Shown in pieces: positions 38,407 through 47,636 of a stretch of 64,000 nucleotides of DNA. The stretch comes from UBA7446 sp965656545. Lineage in GTDB: Bacteria; Bacteroidota; Bacteroidia; Flavobacteriales; Flavobacteriaceae. The number at the start of each line of letters is the position of its first letter. Position 1 is the stretch's first letter. The notes beneath the pieces are model-generated. The model did no database searches. It was not told the origin of the DNA and was given only the letters and a program-made list of their open reading frames with translations. The position numbers and the translations under genes were made by a program. The stretch lies in NCBI GenBank assembly GCA_965656545.1, contig CBFHKZ010000005.1:1-64000 (forward strand), in the 5' to 3' direction.

Positions 38407-41199
38407 GTGAACCAAGTCTTTTTTAAAGTATTGATAATAAGTATTTTGTGCATTGTTGTCTCTAATGCGCAGTATCATCCACCTATACAAAACTTTACGC
38501 CTGATGTCTATAAGGCTGGAAATCAGAATTGGAATATTAGCAGGGATGATAACAACAGGATTTATGTGGCCAATAATTTTGGATTGCTGGAATTTGACGG
38601 TTTGCGCTGGACATTACACCCAACCCCCGATGGTTCTATTATGCGTTCCGTATTTGTAAAAAACAACATGGTCTTTACAGGTGCGTATATGGACTTTGGC
38701 TATTGGCTCCGTAATGAAAATGGTACACTAGCCTATACTTCGCTTGCAAACACCGTTGGTTTTCAAACCATTGAAGACGAACAGTTTTGGAATATTTTTA
38801 GCCACAAGCAGTATATCCTTTTTCAGTCCTTAAATCGATTGGTCATTTATAATCAACAATCCAATACGCTAAAAACGTATACCTCTGAGTATGGTATTTT
38901 GGACGCTTTTGTCAATGACGATGAAATTTATTTTCAAGACAATAACCGTACACTCTTTAAAATAGAGAACGAAAAAAGCTTGGTGTACCTCTCCGCTGTT
39001 GATCTCAATCAAAATCAAGTTGTAGGTTTAGTTAACACTTCAGCAGGTCAGTTAATCGTAACAAGAGAGAATGGCTTGTTTCTAAATGCTAGAAACCTAA
39101 AAGCCACCCAACCCCAATTAAGTAAAAGCCTAGCCCAAGATGTGGTGTATAGTTTTACACAAGCCGCCAATGGGCAACTTATTCTGGGAACGGTCAAAAA
39201 TGGGGTTTACATACTTTCGGAAAGCGGCGCATTGGTGCATCATATCAATGTAGATAGCGGATTGAATAACGATACCGTTTTATCCGTTTTTTCTGATAAA
39301 AGAGGGGTTTGGCTCGGTTTAGACGATGGTTTGGCTTATGTAAAGCTCGAAGCAGCCATTCAACAATACAACTCTCAGCGAGAAGCCATAGGTACAGCTT
39401 ATGCAACCATTGTGTTTAATCAGTATTTATATGTTGGTACCAACCAAGGGCTGTTTTACAGAAGACACAACGCGGACGAACCCCTTAAGCCCATAGCTGG
39501 GTTGGAGGGTCAGGTATGGTCGTTGAATCGCATCGAAAACAAGCTTTTTTGCGGTCATGACCGAGGTGCTTTTCTAGTGACTGAAAATAAGGCAAAGCAG
39601 CTTTATGCCAAGTCCGGTATGTGGACGTTTAAGCAGATTAACGATGAGCTTATGCTTGCCGGTGCTTATGATGGGTTACACGTTTTTAGTAAAAAATCAA
39701 ATACTTGGACCTATCAAAACCACCTTAAAGACTTTAGCATATCGTCTCGTTATTTTGAGATTTTAGATGATTCCGAATTGCTCGTAAGCCATGAGTATAA
39801 GGGAATTTATAAACTGACAATGGATGAAGCCAAAACAGCTATAGTTTCCGTCAAACAACTCCCAGACGTACCCAAGAGTACTTACAGCAGCTTACGGCTT
39901 TTTGAAGGCGATATTTACTACTTTTCAAAAGCGGGTTTTTTCAGGTATGACAGCACCCAAAATAAACTGATAAAAAACCAATTCATCTCACAACTTTTTA
40001 ATGAAGATAACTTCACAACCGCTAAAATGGTTGTTGACAACGATGCGTATTTATGGCTTTTTGGACGTAATAACCTATATCAGTTAAAAAAAGCAGCCCT
40101 CACAAATGACCTTTTGGTAAACAAACTGCCCATTGCTTATGATACCCGAAAGACCATCACGGGCTTTGAAAACCTAAGCCGTGTTGAAAAAGACATTTAC
40201 CACCTTGGAACATCAAGGGGCTTTTTTAGGCTTGACATTTCAAAAATAGAATCGGTACCACCAGAAATAGGATTAAGCACACTAGTTGCAAAAAACAAAA
40301 TGGGAGACGCCCAATTTTTGAATGTAAACGAGGAGGTGAATCTCGACTATGAATACAACACGATAACCGCCTCGCTCTATTTTACCAATAATACAATTTC
40401 AGACTTGCCTCGCTTTCAATACAAACTCGATGGTTATAGCGACAGCTGGTCTGATTGGACAGAAGATGCAACGGTTACTTTTAGCAATTTGAAATTTGGC
40501 AGCTATAACTTATTGGTCCGTGCGATGGTCAATGATGTTGTTAGCAAGGAAACCTTTGAAATACCGTTCAAAATAAATCGGCCATATTATTTTTCAAATA
40601 TTGCCTTACTGGTTTATTTCGTTTTTATGTTTGGCCTTTTTCGAGCGATCAACAACAGGTATACGCACTATTACAGGCGGGAGCAAGAAAAGCTTATTAA
40701 GGAGAACAAGCGTAAAATTGACATGATGCAGTTTAAGCAGAACGAAGAAATCATGCGTATCAAAAACGAACAATTGGAAGATAATATTGACAAGAAAAAC
40801 AAGGAGCTTGCGATATCAACCATGGCATTTATCAAGAAAAACCAGTTTATGAACTCCTTGTTAATTGATTTGGAGCCTGCGGCAAGTAACCCTACAGTGT
40901 CAAGAGTATTGCGGACCATCAAGCGCACCTTAAAAAACGATGACGATTGGGAGTTTTTTGAGCAGGCGTTTGACAACGCAGACAAAGACTTTTTGAAAAG
41001 GCTAAAACAAAAGCATGAGGCGCTTACGAACCACGATTTAAAGCTTTGTGCCTATTTACGCCTAAATCTATCCTCCAAAGAAATTGCCCCCTTACTTAGC
41101 ATATCCGTTAAGAGTGTAGATATAAAACGCTACCGTTTGCGAAAAAAAATGGATTTGCCGCACAATCAAAATCTTACAGAATACATTCTTTCACTGTAG
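38407..41199 (+). CDS. Membrane-spanning PUL regulator: propeller, Y_Y_Y and LuxR HTH
   Basis: This 930-residue protein starts at GTG (MNQVFFKVLIISILCIVVSNAQ, signal peptide). A periplasmic two-component-regulator propeller (about 25-615) precedes a Y_Y_Y domain (about 635-725), one membrane helix (about 730-748, FSNIALLVYFVFMFGLF), a cytoplasmic coiled coil (about 755-810) and a C-terminal LuxR-type HTH (about 865-930, LCAYLRLNLSSKEIAPLLSISVKSVDIKRYRLRKK). There is no histidine kinase or receiver, so this is not a classical hybrid two-component system. It should sense a glucan fragment in the periplasm and act on DNA from the membrane. It lies just upstream of susC and is the natural candidate to bind the 19-bp operators. 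Confidence 0.85.
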   Translation: MNQVFFKVLIISILCIVVSNAQYHPPIQNFTPDVYKAGNQNWNISRDDNNRIYVANNFGLLEFDGLRWTLHPTPDGSIMRSVFVKNNMVFTGAYMDFGYWLRNENGTLAYTSLANTVGFQTIEDEQFWNIFSHKQYILFQSLNRLVIYNQQSNTLKTYTSEYGILDAFVNDDEIYFQDNNRTLFKIENEKSLVYLSAVDLNQNQVVGLVNTSAGQLIVTRENGLFLNARNLKATQPQLSKSLAQDVVYSFTQAANGQLILGTVKNGVYILSESGALVHHINVDSGLNNDTVLSVFSDKRGVWLGLDDGLAYVKLEAAIQQYNSQREAIGTAYATIVFNQYLYVGTNQGLFYRRHNADEPLKPIAGLEGQVWSLNRIENKLFCGHDRGAFLVTENKAKQLYAKSGMWTFKQINDELMLAGAYDGLHVFSKKSNTWTYQNHLKDFSISSRYFEILDDSELLVSHEYKGIYKLTMDEAKTAIVSVKQLPDVPKSTYSSLRLFEGDIYYFSKAGFFRYDSTQNKLIKNQFISQLFNEDNFTTAKMVVDNDAYLWLFGRNNLYQLKKAALTNDLLVNKLPIAYDTRKTITGFENLSRVEKDIYHLGTSRGFFRLDISKIESVPPEIGLSTLVAKNKMGDAQFLNVNEEVNLDYEYNTITASLYFTNNTISDLPRFQYKLDGYSDSWSDWTEDATVTFSNLKFGSYNLLVRAMVNDVVSKETFEIPFKINRPYYFSNIALLVYFVFMFGLFRAINNRYTHYYRREQEKLIKENKRKIDMMQFKQNEEIMRIKNEQLEDNIDKKNKELAISTMAFIKKNQFMNSLLIDLEPAASNPTVSRVLRTIKRTLKNDDDWEFFEQAFDNADKDFLKRLKQKHEALTNHDLKLCAYLRLNLSSKEIAPLLSISVKSVDIKRYRLRKKMDLPHNQNLTEYILSL

Positions 41200-41229
41200 A
41201 ATCCTTATTTTTTACCCCTTTTTTTACAT

Positions 41230-41288
41230 TGTATACATAATGTAGAGATGTTTTTTATCAATACAATAATTGATTTGTATTAGTTTTG
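41230..41288 (+). promoter_or_regulatory. susC promoter with 19-bp operator (site G)
   Basis: TGTATACA-TAA-TGTAGAGA (41230-41248) is followed 33 bp later by a perfect -7 box TAGTTTTG (41281-41288). The susC ATG is at 41306. The layout matches the promoter at 47493-47551 and those of the T9SS cluster. Confidence 0.8.
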
Positions 41289-41305
41289 AGTAAACCTAAA
41301 TTAAT

Positions 41306-44300
41306 ATGAATAACCTACTTAACTATATTCTAGTTGCTTTTCTCGTATCTCATATTGCCATTGCTCAGCAATTAGGCGGTACCATTACAGATGCTGACAG
41401 CGGCATGCCACTTCCTGGTGCTAATGTCATAGTGAAAGGAACTACCAATGGAACAACCACCGATTTCGATGGTTTATTCCAGTTAGACAATGTTTCCAGT
41501 GACGCTATTCTTGTTATTTCATACATAGGATATGAAACACAAGAAGTTGCTGTAAATAACAATACCAATTTTACAATTGCATTATCAACCGTTGCAGACG
41601 CACTGGAGGAGATTGTAGTTGTGGGATATGGTACACAGCGCAAAAAGGAAGTTACAGGCGCTGTTAGTGTTTTAGGCGCAAAGGCCATTGAAAAACTAAA
41701 CCCCGTTCGTACCGAGCAAGCCTTACAAGGGCAAATTGCTGGTGTAAATATCAGTTCGCAATCTGGATCTCCAGGTGCTGGTCTTAACATTAGGATTAGG
41801 GGAATCACTACAAACGGAAATAATGCCCCCCTTATTTTGGTTGACGGCAATCGCATAGGAGACCTCAACGCCTTAAACCCCAATGACATTCAAAGTATTA
41901 ACGTACTTAAGGATGCAACGGCGGGTATTTATGGAGTACAGGCATCAAATGGGGTAATTCTGATTACCACCAAATCGGGAAGAAAAGATTCCGAATTGGA
42001 TGTGCAGGTAGACAGTTACACAGGTTTTCAGACCACCAGCAAAAAAATTGACCTGATGAATGCCTTTGACTTTGCTCAATATGTAAATGATGCTACGGGC
42101 AAAACGGAATTCTTTGTCTATCCGCAAACGGGTACCGATTGGCAAGACGAGGTGTTTCAAAAGGCGGCTATCTCAGAAATAAATACTACCGTAAAGGGCG
42201 GCGGCGAAAAATCGGCATATTCAATTGGCGCTGGTTACCTTACCCAAGACGGTATCGTAGGTGGTAGTAATAACAATTACGAGCGGTACAACGCACGTAT
42301 TAATTATCAGTACGATATTATAGATAACCTAAAGCTAACTGCCAACGCACTACACTTTTATTCCACCAAGCGAAACTTGCCCGAAGGCGGTAATGGTTCG
42401 GTGTTGTTTAGTGCTGTTAACCTCAACCCTAACATGCCTGTTTATGATGAAAACGGCAATTTCTCTTTGGCAGACGATCTCTCCCAAAGAGAAATCATGA
42501 ATCCTGTGGCTCAAATCCATAACGCAAGCAACATCAATCGCACTTCCAAATGGACAGGTCTTGCGGCATTGGAGTATTCGTTTTGGGAAAATTTCACAGT
42601 AAAATCTCAGTTTAACATCAACCACGCAACGGTACTTGAAGATGAGTTTAGACCCGAGTTGTACTATGGCGGTGGAAAGCAAGATAATTATCCGTCTACG
42701 ATGACTCTAGCGGGTCTAACTGATGCCAAAATAGAAAATGAAGTAAGAGATTTTGGCGCCAATTATGACGATTGGACTTGGGACAATACCATTACGTATA
42801 CAAATACATTTAACGATGACCACAACCTAACCGTACTCTTGGGTACTTCGCTTTATAGAAACAGAGGATTGTTTTTTGGTGAGACTGCTAGTACAGAAAC
42901 AGGAACCAACCGGGTAGGACAAACCGTTTGGGATCCTGGAATGAAAAGACCAACAATCAATCGCTTTGATGAAGCTGATTTGGAAAGTGGTGCGGATTGG
43001 TTTGACACCCGTTTATCATCCATTTTTACAAGAGTACAATACGATTACAAAGGGAAATATCTTTTCTCGGGTGTTTTTCGTAGAGATGTCTCTTCTCTAT
43101 TTTCTGCTGAAGATGACAGAAACATTGGTTATTTCCCTTCAGGTTCTATTGGATGGAACATTTCAGAAGAAGCCTTTTTACAAAATGTTGAATGGATCAG
43201 CAGCCTAAAATTGCGAATGAGCTATGGTATACTAGGAAACGACCGCATTCCCATATTTAAATACATAACACGGCTCGATGGCAGTTCATTATACGCCTCA
43301 GGAGATTCAAGTGTAATTTTTGGTAAGTCTGCAGGAGGATTAGGGAATAAAGACCTAAAGTGGGAAGAACAGGAAAGCACCAACCTTGGACTTGATATGC
43401 GACTGTTTGATAACAAGCTCAATATTTCGGTTGATGCTTATCAAAAAGTGACCAAAGACTTACTTCTTCAGCCTGAAGCCTCTGCATTACCAGGCGGTGC
43501 GGCACCTGGTTCTAGTCAACCTTTTGTAAATGCGGGGACGGTGCGTAACCGTGGTCTGGAGTTTACCATTGGCTATAACAACAGCATTGGTGATGACTTT
43601 AGTTTTAATATGAATTATAATTTCTCAACCATTGACAATGAGGTGCTTTCACTTAACGGAAGGACAACACCTAGAATCGCTGAATTTGGTATCGGGTTAG
43701 GCCAAATAGGCGTTACCCGTATGGAGCCCGGATTGCCCCTAGGACATTATTTTGGTTATAAAACCAACGGCATTTACCAAACCCAGGCAGAAATAGATGC
43801 ACTAGATGCTGTTTTTGCTGCTGCAAACCCAAGCGGAGACGGCATATATCACAACGATGCTATGCCAGGTGATTTTCGTTTTGTAGATGTTAACGGAGAC
43901 GGTGAAATAACGGAGAAAGACCGTACCAATATTGGCGATCCGATTGCTGATTTTGAAATGGGTTTTAGCTTTGGCTTTAACTACAAAAACCTAGATTTTA
44001 GTGCAAATGCCTTTGCATCTATAGGCCACGAGATGGTTAGGAATTATGAGATCAACCACAAATTTGCAAATAAGGGGACCTATATGCTCAGAAGATGGCA
44101 GGGCTCGGGCACAAGCAATGCCATACCAAGAGCTGCAGTCTCAAGCATTAATTCAAATTATTTTAATGATTTTCACGTTGAAGACGCTTCTTATGTACGC
44201 CTACAAAATGTGCAAATTGGCTATAACCTAACCGAGCTGTTGGGGGACAATGCCAGTGTAGACAACTTCCGCATTTACCTATCGGGTAACAACCTCTTTA

Positions 44301-44425
44301 CCATTACCGATTATAAGGGATACGACCCATCCGCCAATACGGGCGCGCCTCTTGGTGGTGCTTTGGATAAGGGCTTTTACCCCATTGCCTCCACCTACCT
44401 TATTGGAATTAACCTAAACTTTTGA
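41306..44425 (+). CDS. susC: SusC-type TonB-dependent glucan importer
   Basis: This 1039-residue outer-membrane receptor has a signal peptide (to about residue 22, AIAQQ). A carboxypeptidase-like regulatory domain (about 22-105) begins LGGTITDADSGMPLPGANVIVKGTTNGTTTDFDG. A TonB box-like stretch and plug (about 108-225) contain the SusC signatures VVGYGTQRKKEVTGAV and GLNIRIRGITT. The barrel ends STYLIGINLNF. With SusD it forms the lid-and-channel pump that imports oligosaccharides. It overlaps no gene; the SusD ATG follows 5 bp after its stop. The substrate is inferred to be beta-1,3-glucan from the enzymes downstream. Confidence 0.93.
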   Translation: MNNLLNYILVAFLVSHIAIAQQLGGTITDADSGMPLPGANVIVKGTTNGTTTDFDGLFQLDNVSSDAILVISYIGYETQEVAVNNNTNFTIALSTVADALEEIVVVGYGTQRKKEVTGAVSVLGAKAIEKLNPVRTEQALQGQIAGVNISSQSGSPGAGLNIRIRGITTNGNNAPLILVDGNRIGDLNALNPNDIQSINVLKDATAGIYGVQASNGVILITTKSGRKDSELDVQVDSYTGFQTTSKKIDLMNAFDFAQYVNDATGKTEFFVYPQTGTDWQDEVFQKAAISEINTTVKGGGEKSAYSIGAGYLTQDGIVGGSNNNYERYNARINYQYDIIDNLKLTANALHFYSTKRNLPEGGNGSVLFSAVNLNPNMPVYDENGNFSLADDLSQREIMNPVAQIHNASNINRTSKWTGLAALEYSFWENFTVKSQFNINHATVLEDEFRPELYYGGGKQDNYPSTMTLAGLTDAKIENEVRDFGANYDDWTWDNTITYTNTFNDDHNLTVLLGTSLYRNRGLFFGETASTETGTNRVGQTVWDPGMKRPTINRFDEADLESGADWFDTRLSSIFTRVQYDYKGKYLFSGVFRRDVSSLFSAEDDRNIGYFPSGSIGWNISEEAFLQNVEWISSLKLRMSYGILGNDRIPIFKYITRLDGSSLYASGDSSVIFGKSAGGLGNKDLKWEEQESTNLGLDMRLFDNKLNISVDAYQKVTKDLLLQPEASALPGGAAPGSSQPFVNAGTVRNRGLEFTIGYNNSIGDDFSFNMNYNFSTIDNEVLSLNGRTTPRIAEFGIGLGQIGVTRMEPGLPLGHYFGYKTNGIYQTQAEIDALDAVFAAANPSGDGIYHNDAMPGDFRFVDVNGDGEITEKDRTNIGDPIADFEMGFSFGFNYKNLDFSANAFASIGHEMVRNYEINHKFANKGTYMLRRWQGSGTSNAIPRAAVSSINSNYFNDFHVEDASYVRLQNVQIGYNLTELLGDNASVDNFRIYLSGNNLFTITDYKGYDPSANTGAPLGGALDKGFYPIASTYLIGINLNF

Positions 44426-44430
44426 TTACC

Positions 44431-45945
44431 ATGAAAAAATCACCAAATATTTTATTTTACCTGTTGCTGATGGCATTTGTGCTAAGCTGTGACAGCTTTG
44501 TTGAAGTGGAACCTTCAGGCCCAACAGACGTTACTTTTTTTAGGACTGAAAAGGACTTTCAAGAAGCTAAAATAGGGATGTATAGTGCCTTGCGTACTAC
44601 CTTTTGGAACACACTTGTTGGTGTAGTCGCATCAGACGACTATGCTGCTGGTGGCGATACCGCAACCTATGACCAGGCAACCTTACAAAATGTCAACCAA
44701 ATGATACATTCACCCAATGATGAAAATCAATTGCGTGACATTTGGGGACTGATGTATGCAGGACAAAACCGCGCCAATTATGTCTTAGAAAACAAAGACA
44801 AACTGGACTTTGCAGGCAAAGAAGAAATCATTGCTGAGGCGTATTTTGTACGTGCTTATTTCACTTTTGAGTTGGTCAAATTTTTTGGCAATGTTCCCCT
44901 AAAAACAGCTGAACGCAATGGGGTGTTACGTATTGAAGACGTACGCATTCTGCCGGAAGATGAATTTGCTATGGAACGCGTTGCCGATATCCCAACGGCT
45001 TATGCCCTAATAGCGGAGGACTTAAAGGAAGCCATTCCAAACTTACCTGTAACACAGGATACTAAATATGAAGCCACCAAAGGGGCTGCCCAAGCGCTGT
45101 TGGGTAAGGTCTATTTATACCACGCAACTTTTGATAACAGCAAATTTGCAGAAGCTGCTTTGGTACTAAATCAAGTGATTGACAGTAAACAGTACAGCCT
45201 TGTCACAGGCGCTGATTATGCTGATTTATTTGAAATTAAGGGTGAAAACGGCAAAGAGGCTGTTTTTGAAATTCAATACAACAGCTTGCAGCCTGCAGGC
45301 TGGGGTTGTATCACCTGTAGTACTGGAACCTATTTTGCAAAATTCAATGGACCGCGCTCTCCTTACGATGACCCCGTTTATGATGCCGGTTGGGGCTTTT
45401 GCTTGCCAACTGTTGAGCTCTACGACCTCTTTGATGCAACAGATGCCAGACGTGATGTAACGTTTTACGACCTAAGAAATGATCAAGATCGTTACACACC
45501 CGGCAGAGATGATTCGGGTCTTTTCAACAGAAAATACTTGCCGCGATTAGAGCCGAAGAGAGCTGGCTCAGATCCGCTCAATTATGACAACAACTACCGT
45601 GCTATTCGCTACGCAGATGTGTTGCTGATGGCTGCTGAGGCAGAAGCACAAAGCGGTGGTCCCAATGCCGAAGATTACCTAAACCAAGTGCGCGAAAGGG
45701 CTTATGGCGATAAAAGTCATGACTATAAATCCTCCGAAGGTGCCTTATTGGATGCCATTTATCAAGAGCGGCGTAAAGAACTGGCAGGAGAAGGCCATCG
45801 TTTCTTTGATTTGGTTCGTACCAAAAAAGCGGCTGCAGCCATTGACGGCTTTACAGCAAATAAAAATGAAATTTTCCCCATACCCTTAATTGAGTTAGAG
45901 TTAGCACTCGCTCAAGACAGGTGGAAACAAAACCCCGGATATTAA
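44431..45945 (+). CDS. susD: SusD-type surface glycan-binding lipoprotein
   Basis: From the ATG at 44431 the protein has 504 residues, beginning MKKSPNILFYLLLMAFVLSC with a lipobox cysteine; a TTG at 44422 inside the susC stop is not favoured. The SusD/RagB fold is shown by an N-terminal PSGPTDVTFFRTEKDFQEAKIGMYSAL and TPR-like helices (EEIIAEAYFVRAYFTFELVKFFGNVPL). It is also shown by the C-terminal YRAIRYADVLLMAAEAEAQSGG and YQERRKELAGEGHRFFDLVR. It caps SusC and captures the glycan at the cell surface. Confidence 0.93.
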   Translation: MKKSPNILFYLLLMAFVLSCDSFVEVEPSGPTDVTFFRTEKDFQEAKIGMYSALRTTFWNTLVGVVASDDYAAGGDTATYDQATLQNVNQMIHSPNDENQLRDIWGLMYAGQNRANYVLENKDKLDFAGKEEIIAEAYFVRAYFTFELVKFFGNVPLKTAERNGVLRIEDVRILPEDEFAMERVADIPTAYALIAEDLKEAIPNLPVTQDTKYEATKGAAQALLGKVYLYHATFDNSKFAEAALVLNQVIDSKQYSLVTGADYADLFEIKGENGKEAVFEIQYNSLQPAGWGCITCSTGTYFAKFNGPRSPYDDPVYDAGWGFCLPTVELYDLFDATDARRDVTFYDLRNDQDRYTPGRDDSGLFNRKYLPRLEPKRAGSDPLNYDNNYRAIRYADVLLMAAEAEAQSGGPNAEDYLNQVRERAYGDKSHDYKSSEGALLDAIYQERRKELAGEGHRFFDLVRTKKAAAAIDGFTANKNEIFPIPLIELELALAQDRWKQNPGY

Positions 45946-45969
45946 CTAACTACTTAAAACCCAAATAAC

Positions 45970-47343
45970 ATGAAATTATTGAACAAAGGGATTTACATCC
46001 TACTACTACTTTTACTAAGCATTCCTTTTGCTTGTACAGAAGAAAATGACGATTACAGCATCATTGCTGGACTAGACTTTACCGTGGCAACACTTAACGC
46101 AGACGGGAACAAAACAGGCGTGATTCCAACAACAGTACCCGGTGACGGACGCATTGTTTATACGGTTGACTTTGGTGACCCTGCCAATACAGACAACTCC
46201 GATGTCTTCCCAACTAGCGGTCCAATGGTAACCTATTCCTACCCAAAAGAATCCAAAACCTATACCATTACCGTTACTGCTGCCATGGCAGGAAATGAAG
46301 ACGTAACCATTACAAAAGAACACACGGTTGTCTATGCAGTGCCACCACCACCCAGCTCTGGATCTCCACTTGAAGGCACTTGGAAATTAGCACCAGAAGC
46401 TGGAGCTCTGGGCGTAGGCCCTGGTAAAGACGATGTGTCTTGGTGGTCCAATAGCTCTGGAGATGTTAGCACACGCGCCTGTTTGTTTGACGATAAATAT
46501 GTATTCAATGCTGATGGTAGTTTTACAAATGTAGTAGGTACAGAAAGTTGGATTGAGGCTTGGCAAGGTGCAACAACAGAGGGGTGTGCCGCTCCAGTTT
46601 TTCCTCACGACGGCACCGCAACAGCTACATACGAATTCAATGCAACCGCAGGAACTCTTAAGCTTACAGGAAAAGGTGCTTACCTCGGTTTGCCAAAGGC
46701 TTATAATCTTGGAGAGCTTGCCAAACCAGGAGATGCGCCAGAAGAAATCACCTACATAGCGGCGCTATCTAGTGACGGCAACACACTTGAAATTGACATT
46801 AAAGTCAATGATGGTAACAATGCACACTGGTCCTTTAAGTTGGTCAGAGACTTACCTCTAGTAGGAAGTTGGAAGCTTGCTCCAGAGTCAGGTGCTTTGG
46901 GAGTTGGCCCCGGCAAAGACGATGTATCTTGGTGGTCCAATACTACTGGAGATGTTACTACACGCGCCTGTTTATTTGATGACAAATATATATTCAATGC
47001 CGATGGTAGTTTTAAAAATGATGTTGGTACAGAAAGTTGGATTGAGACTTGGCAAGGCGCAACAGCAGAGGGATGTGCCGCTCCAGTTTTCCCTCATGAT
47101 GGTACCGCAACGGCTACCTATGAATACGACAAGGCAGCAGGTACCATTAAGATCACAGGTAAAGGCGCTTACCTTGGCTTACCAAAAGCGTATAATCTTG
47201 GGGAGCTGACCAAACCAGCTGATGCCCCTGATGATATTACTTATATTGCAGCGATATCTAGTGACGGCAATACACTTGAAATTGACATTAAAGTCAATGA
47301 TGGTAACAATGCACACTGGTCCTTTAAATTTGTTAAAGAATAA
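45970..47343 (+). CDS. SusE-position lipoprotein: PKD domain plus two tandem modules
   Basis: This 457-residue lipoprotein (MKLLNKGIYILLLLLLSIPFAC) has a PKD-like Ig domain at about 30-118 (VYTVDFGDPANTDN... KTYTITVTA). Two near-identical 159-residue modules follow (136-294 and 299-457), each from WKLAPE-x-GALGVGPGKDDVSWWSN to NDGNNAHWSFK. The modules are rich in Trp, Tyr and Asp, as expected of glycan-binding sandwiches. The position after SusD is that of SusE/SGBP proteins, so surface glycan binding is likely. It is the last gene of the first transcription unit; a terminator follows at 47354. Confidence 0.85.
   Translation: MKLLNKGIYILLLLLLSIPFACTEENDDYSIIAGLDFTVATLNADGNKTGVIPTTVPGDGRIVYTVDFGDPANTDNSDVFPTSGPMVTYSYPKESKTYTITVTAAMAGNEDVTITKEHTVVYAVPPPPSSGSPLEGTWKLAPEAGALGVGPGKDDVSWWSNSSGDVSTRACLFDDKYVFNADGSFTNVVGTESWIEAWQGATTEGCAAPVFPHDGTATATYEFNATAGTLKLTGKGAYLGLPKAYNLGELAKPGDAPEEITYIAALSSDGNTLEIDIKVNDGNNAHWSFKLVRDLPLVGSWKLAPESGALGVGPGKDDVSWWSNTTGDVTTRACLFDDKYIFNADGSFKNDVGTESWIETWQGATAEGCAAPVFPHDGTATATYEYDKAAGTIKITGKGAYLGLPKAYNLGELTKPADAPDDITYIAAISSDGNTLEIDIKVNDGNNAHWSFKFVKE
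46375..46851 (+). repeat. Intragenic tandem module, unit 1
   Basis: This 477-bp unit encodes residues 136-294 of the SusE-position lipoprotein. It is very similar to 46864-47340. The last 80 bp are almost identical in DNA, including third positions, which suggests recent duplication or gene conversion. Confidence 0.85.
46864..47340 (+). repeat. Intragenic tandem module, unit 2
   Basis: This 477-bp unit encodes residues 299-457, directly after a four-residue linker, and is the partner of 46375-46851. Confidence 0.85.
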
Positions 47344-47353
47344 CAACCTTGTA

Positions 47354-47396
47354 AATACCCTGTGAACGTGATATGACCGTTTGCAGGGTATTTTGT
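47354..47396 (+). terminator. Intrinsic terminator ending the susCD unit
   Basis: AATACCCTG (47354-47362) pairs with CAGGGTATT (47384-47392), followed by TTGTTTT. It splits the locus into two transcription units and lies 101 bp before the second operator. Confidence 0.75.
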
Positions 47397-47492
47397 TTTC
47401 GCTAATCAAATCACAACTGTTTCAAAACCATAAGTTTATGAAGCACTACCTAATATTGTTATACTGATAATTTTCAAGCCGTTTCTTTAAAT

Positions 47493-47551
47493 TGTATATA
47501 TATTGTATAGATACTTTTTTGCAATCTAGCAATACAATAGTGATACATTTG
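47493..47551 (+). promoter_or_regulatory. Second locus promoter with 19-bp operator (site H)
   Basis: TGTATATA-TAT-TGTATAGA (47493-47511) is followed 33 bp later by a perfect -7 box TACATTTG (47544-47551). The first gene starts at 47637, leaving a leader of about 80 bp. With the terminator this accounts for the 293-bp gap. Confidence 0.8.
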
Positions 47552-47636
47552 ACAAAAGCAGGTAAAAACATTATTTTTAAGCTATTGATCATTTAATAGT
47601 ATCAAAAAAGTTTACCCTAACTACAAAAATCAACAT

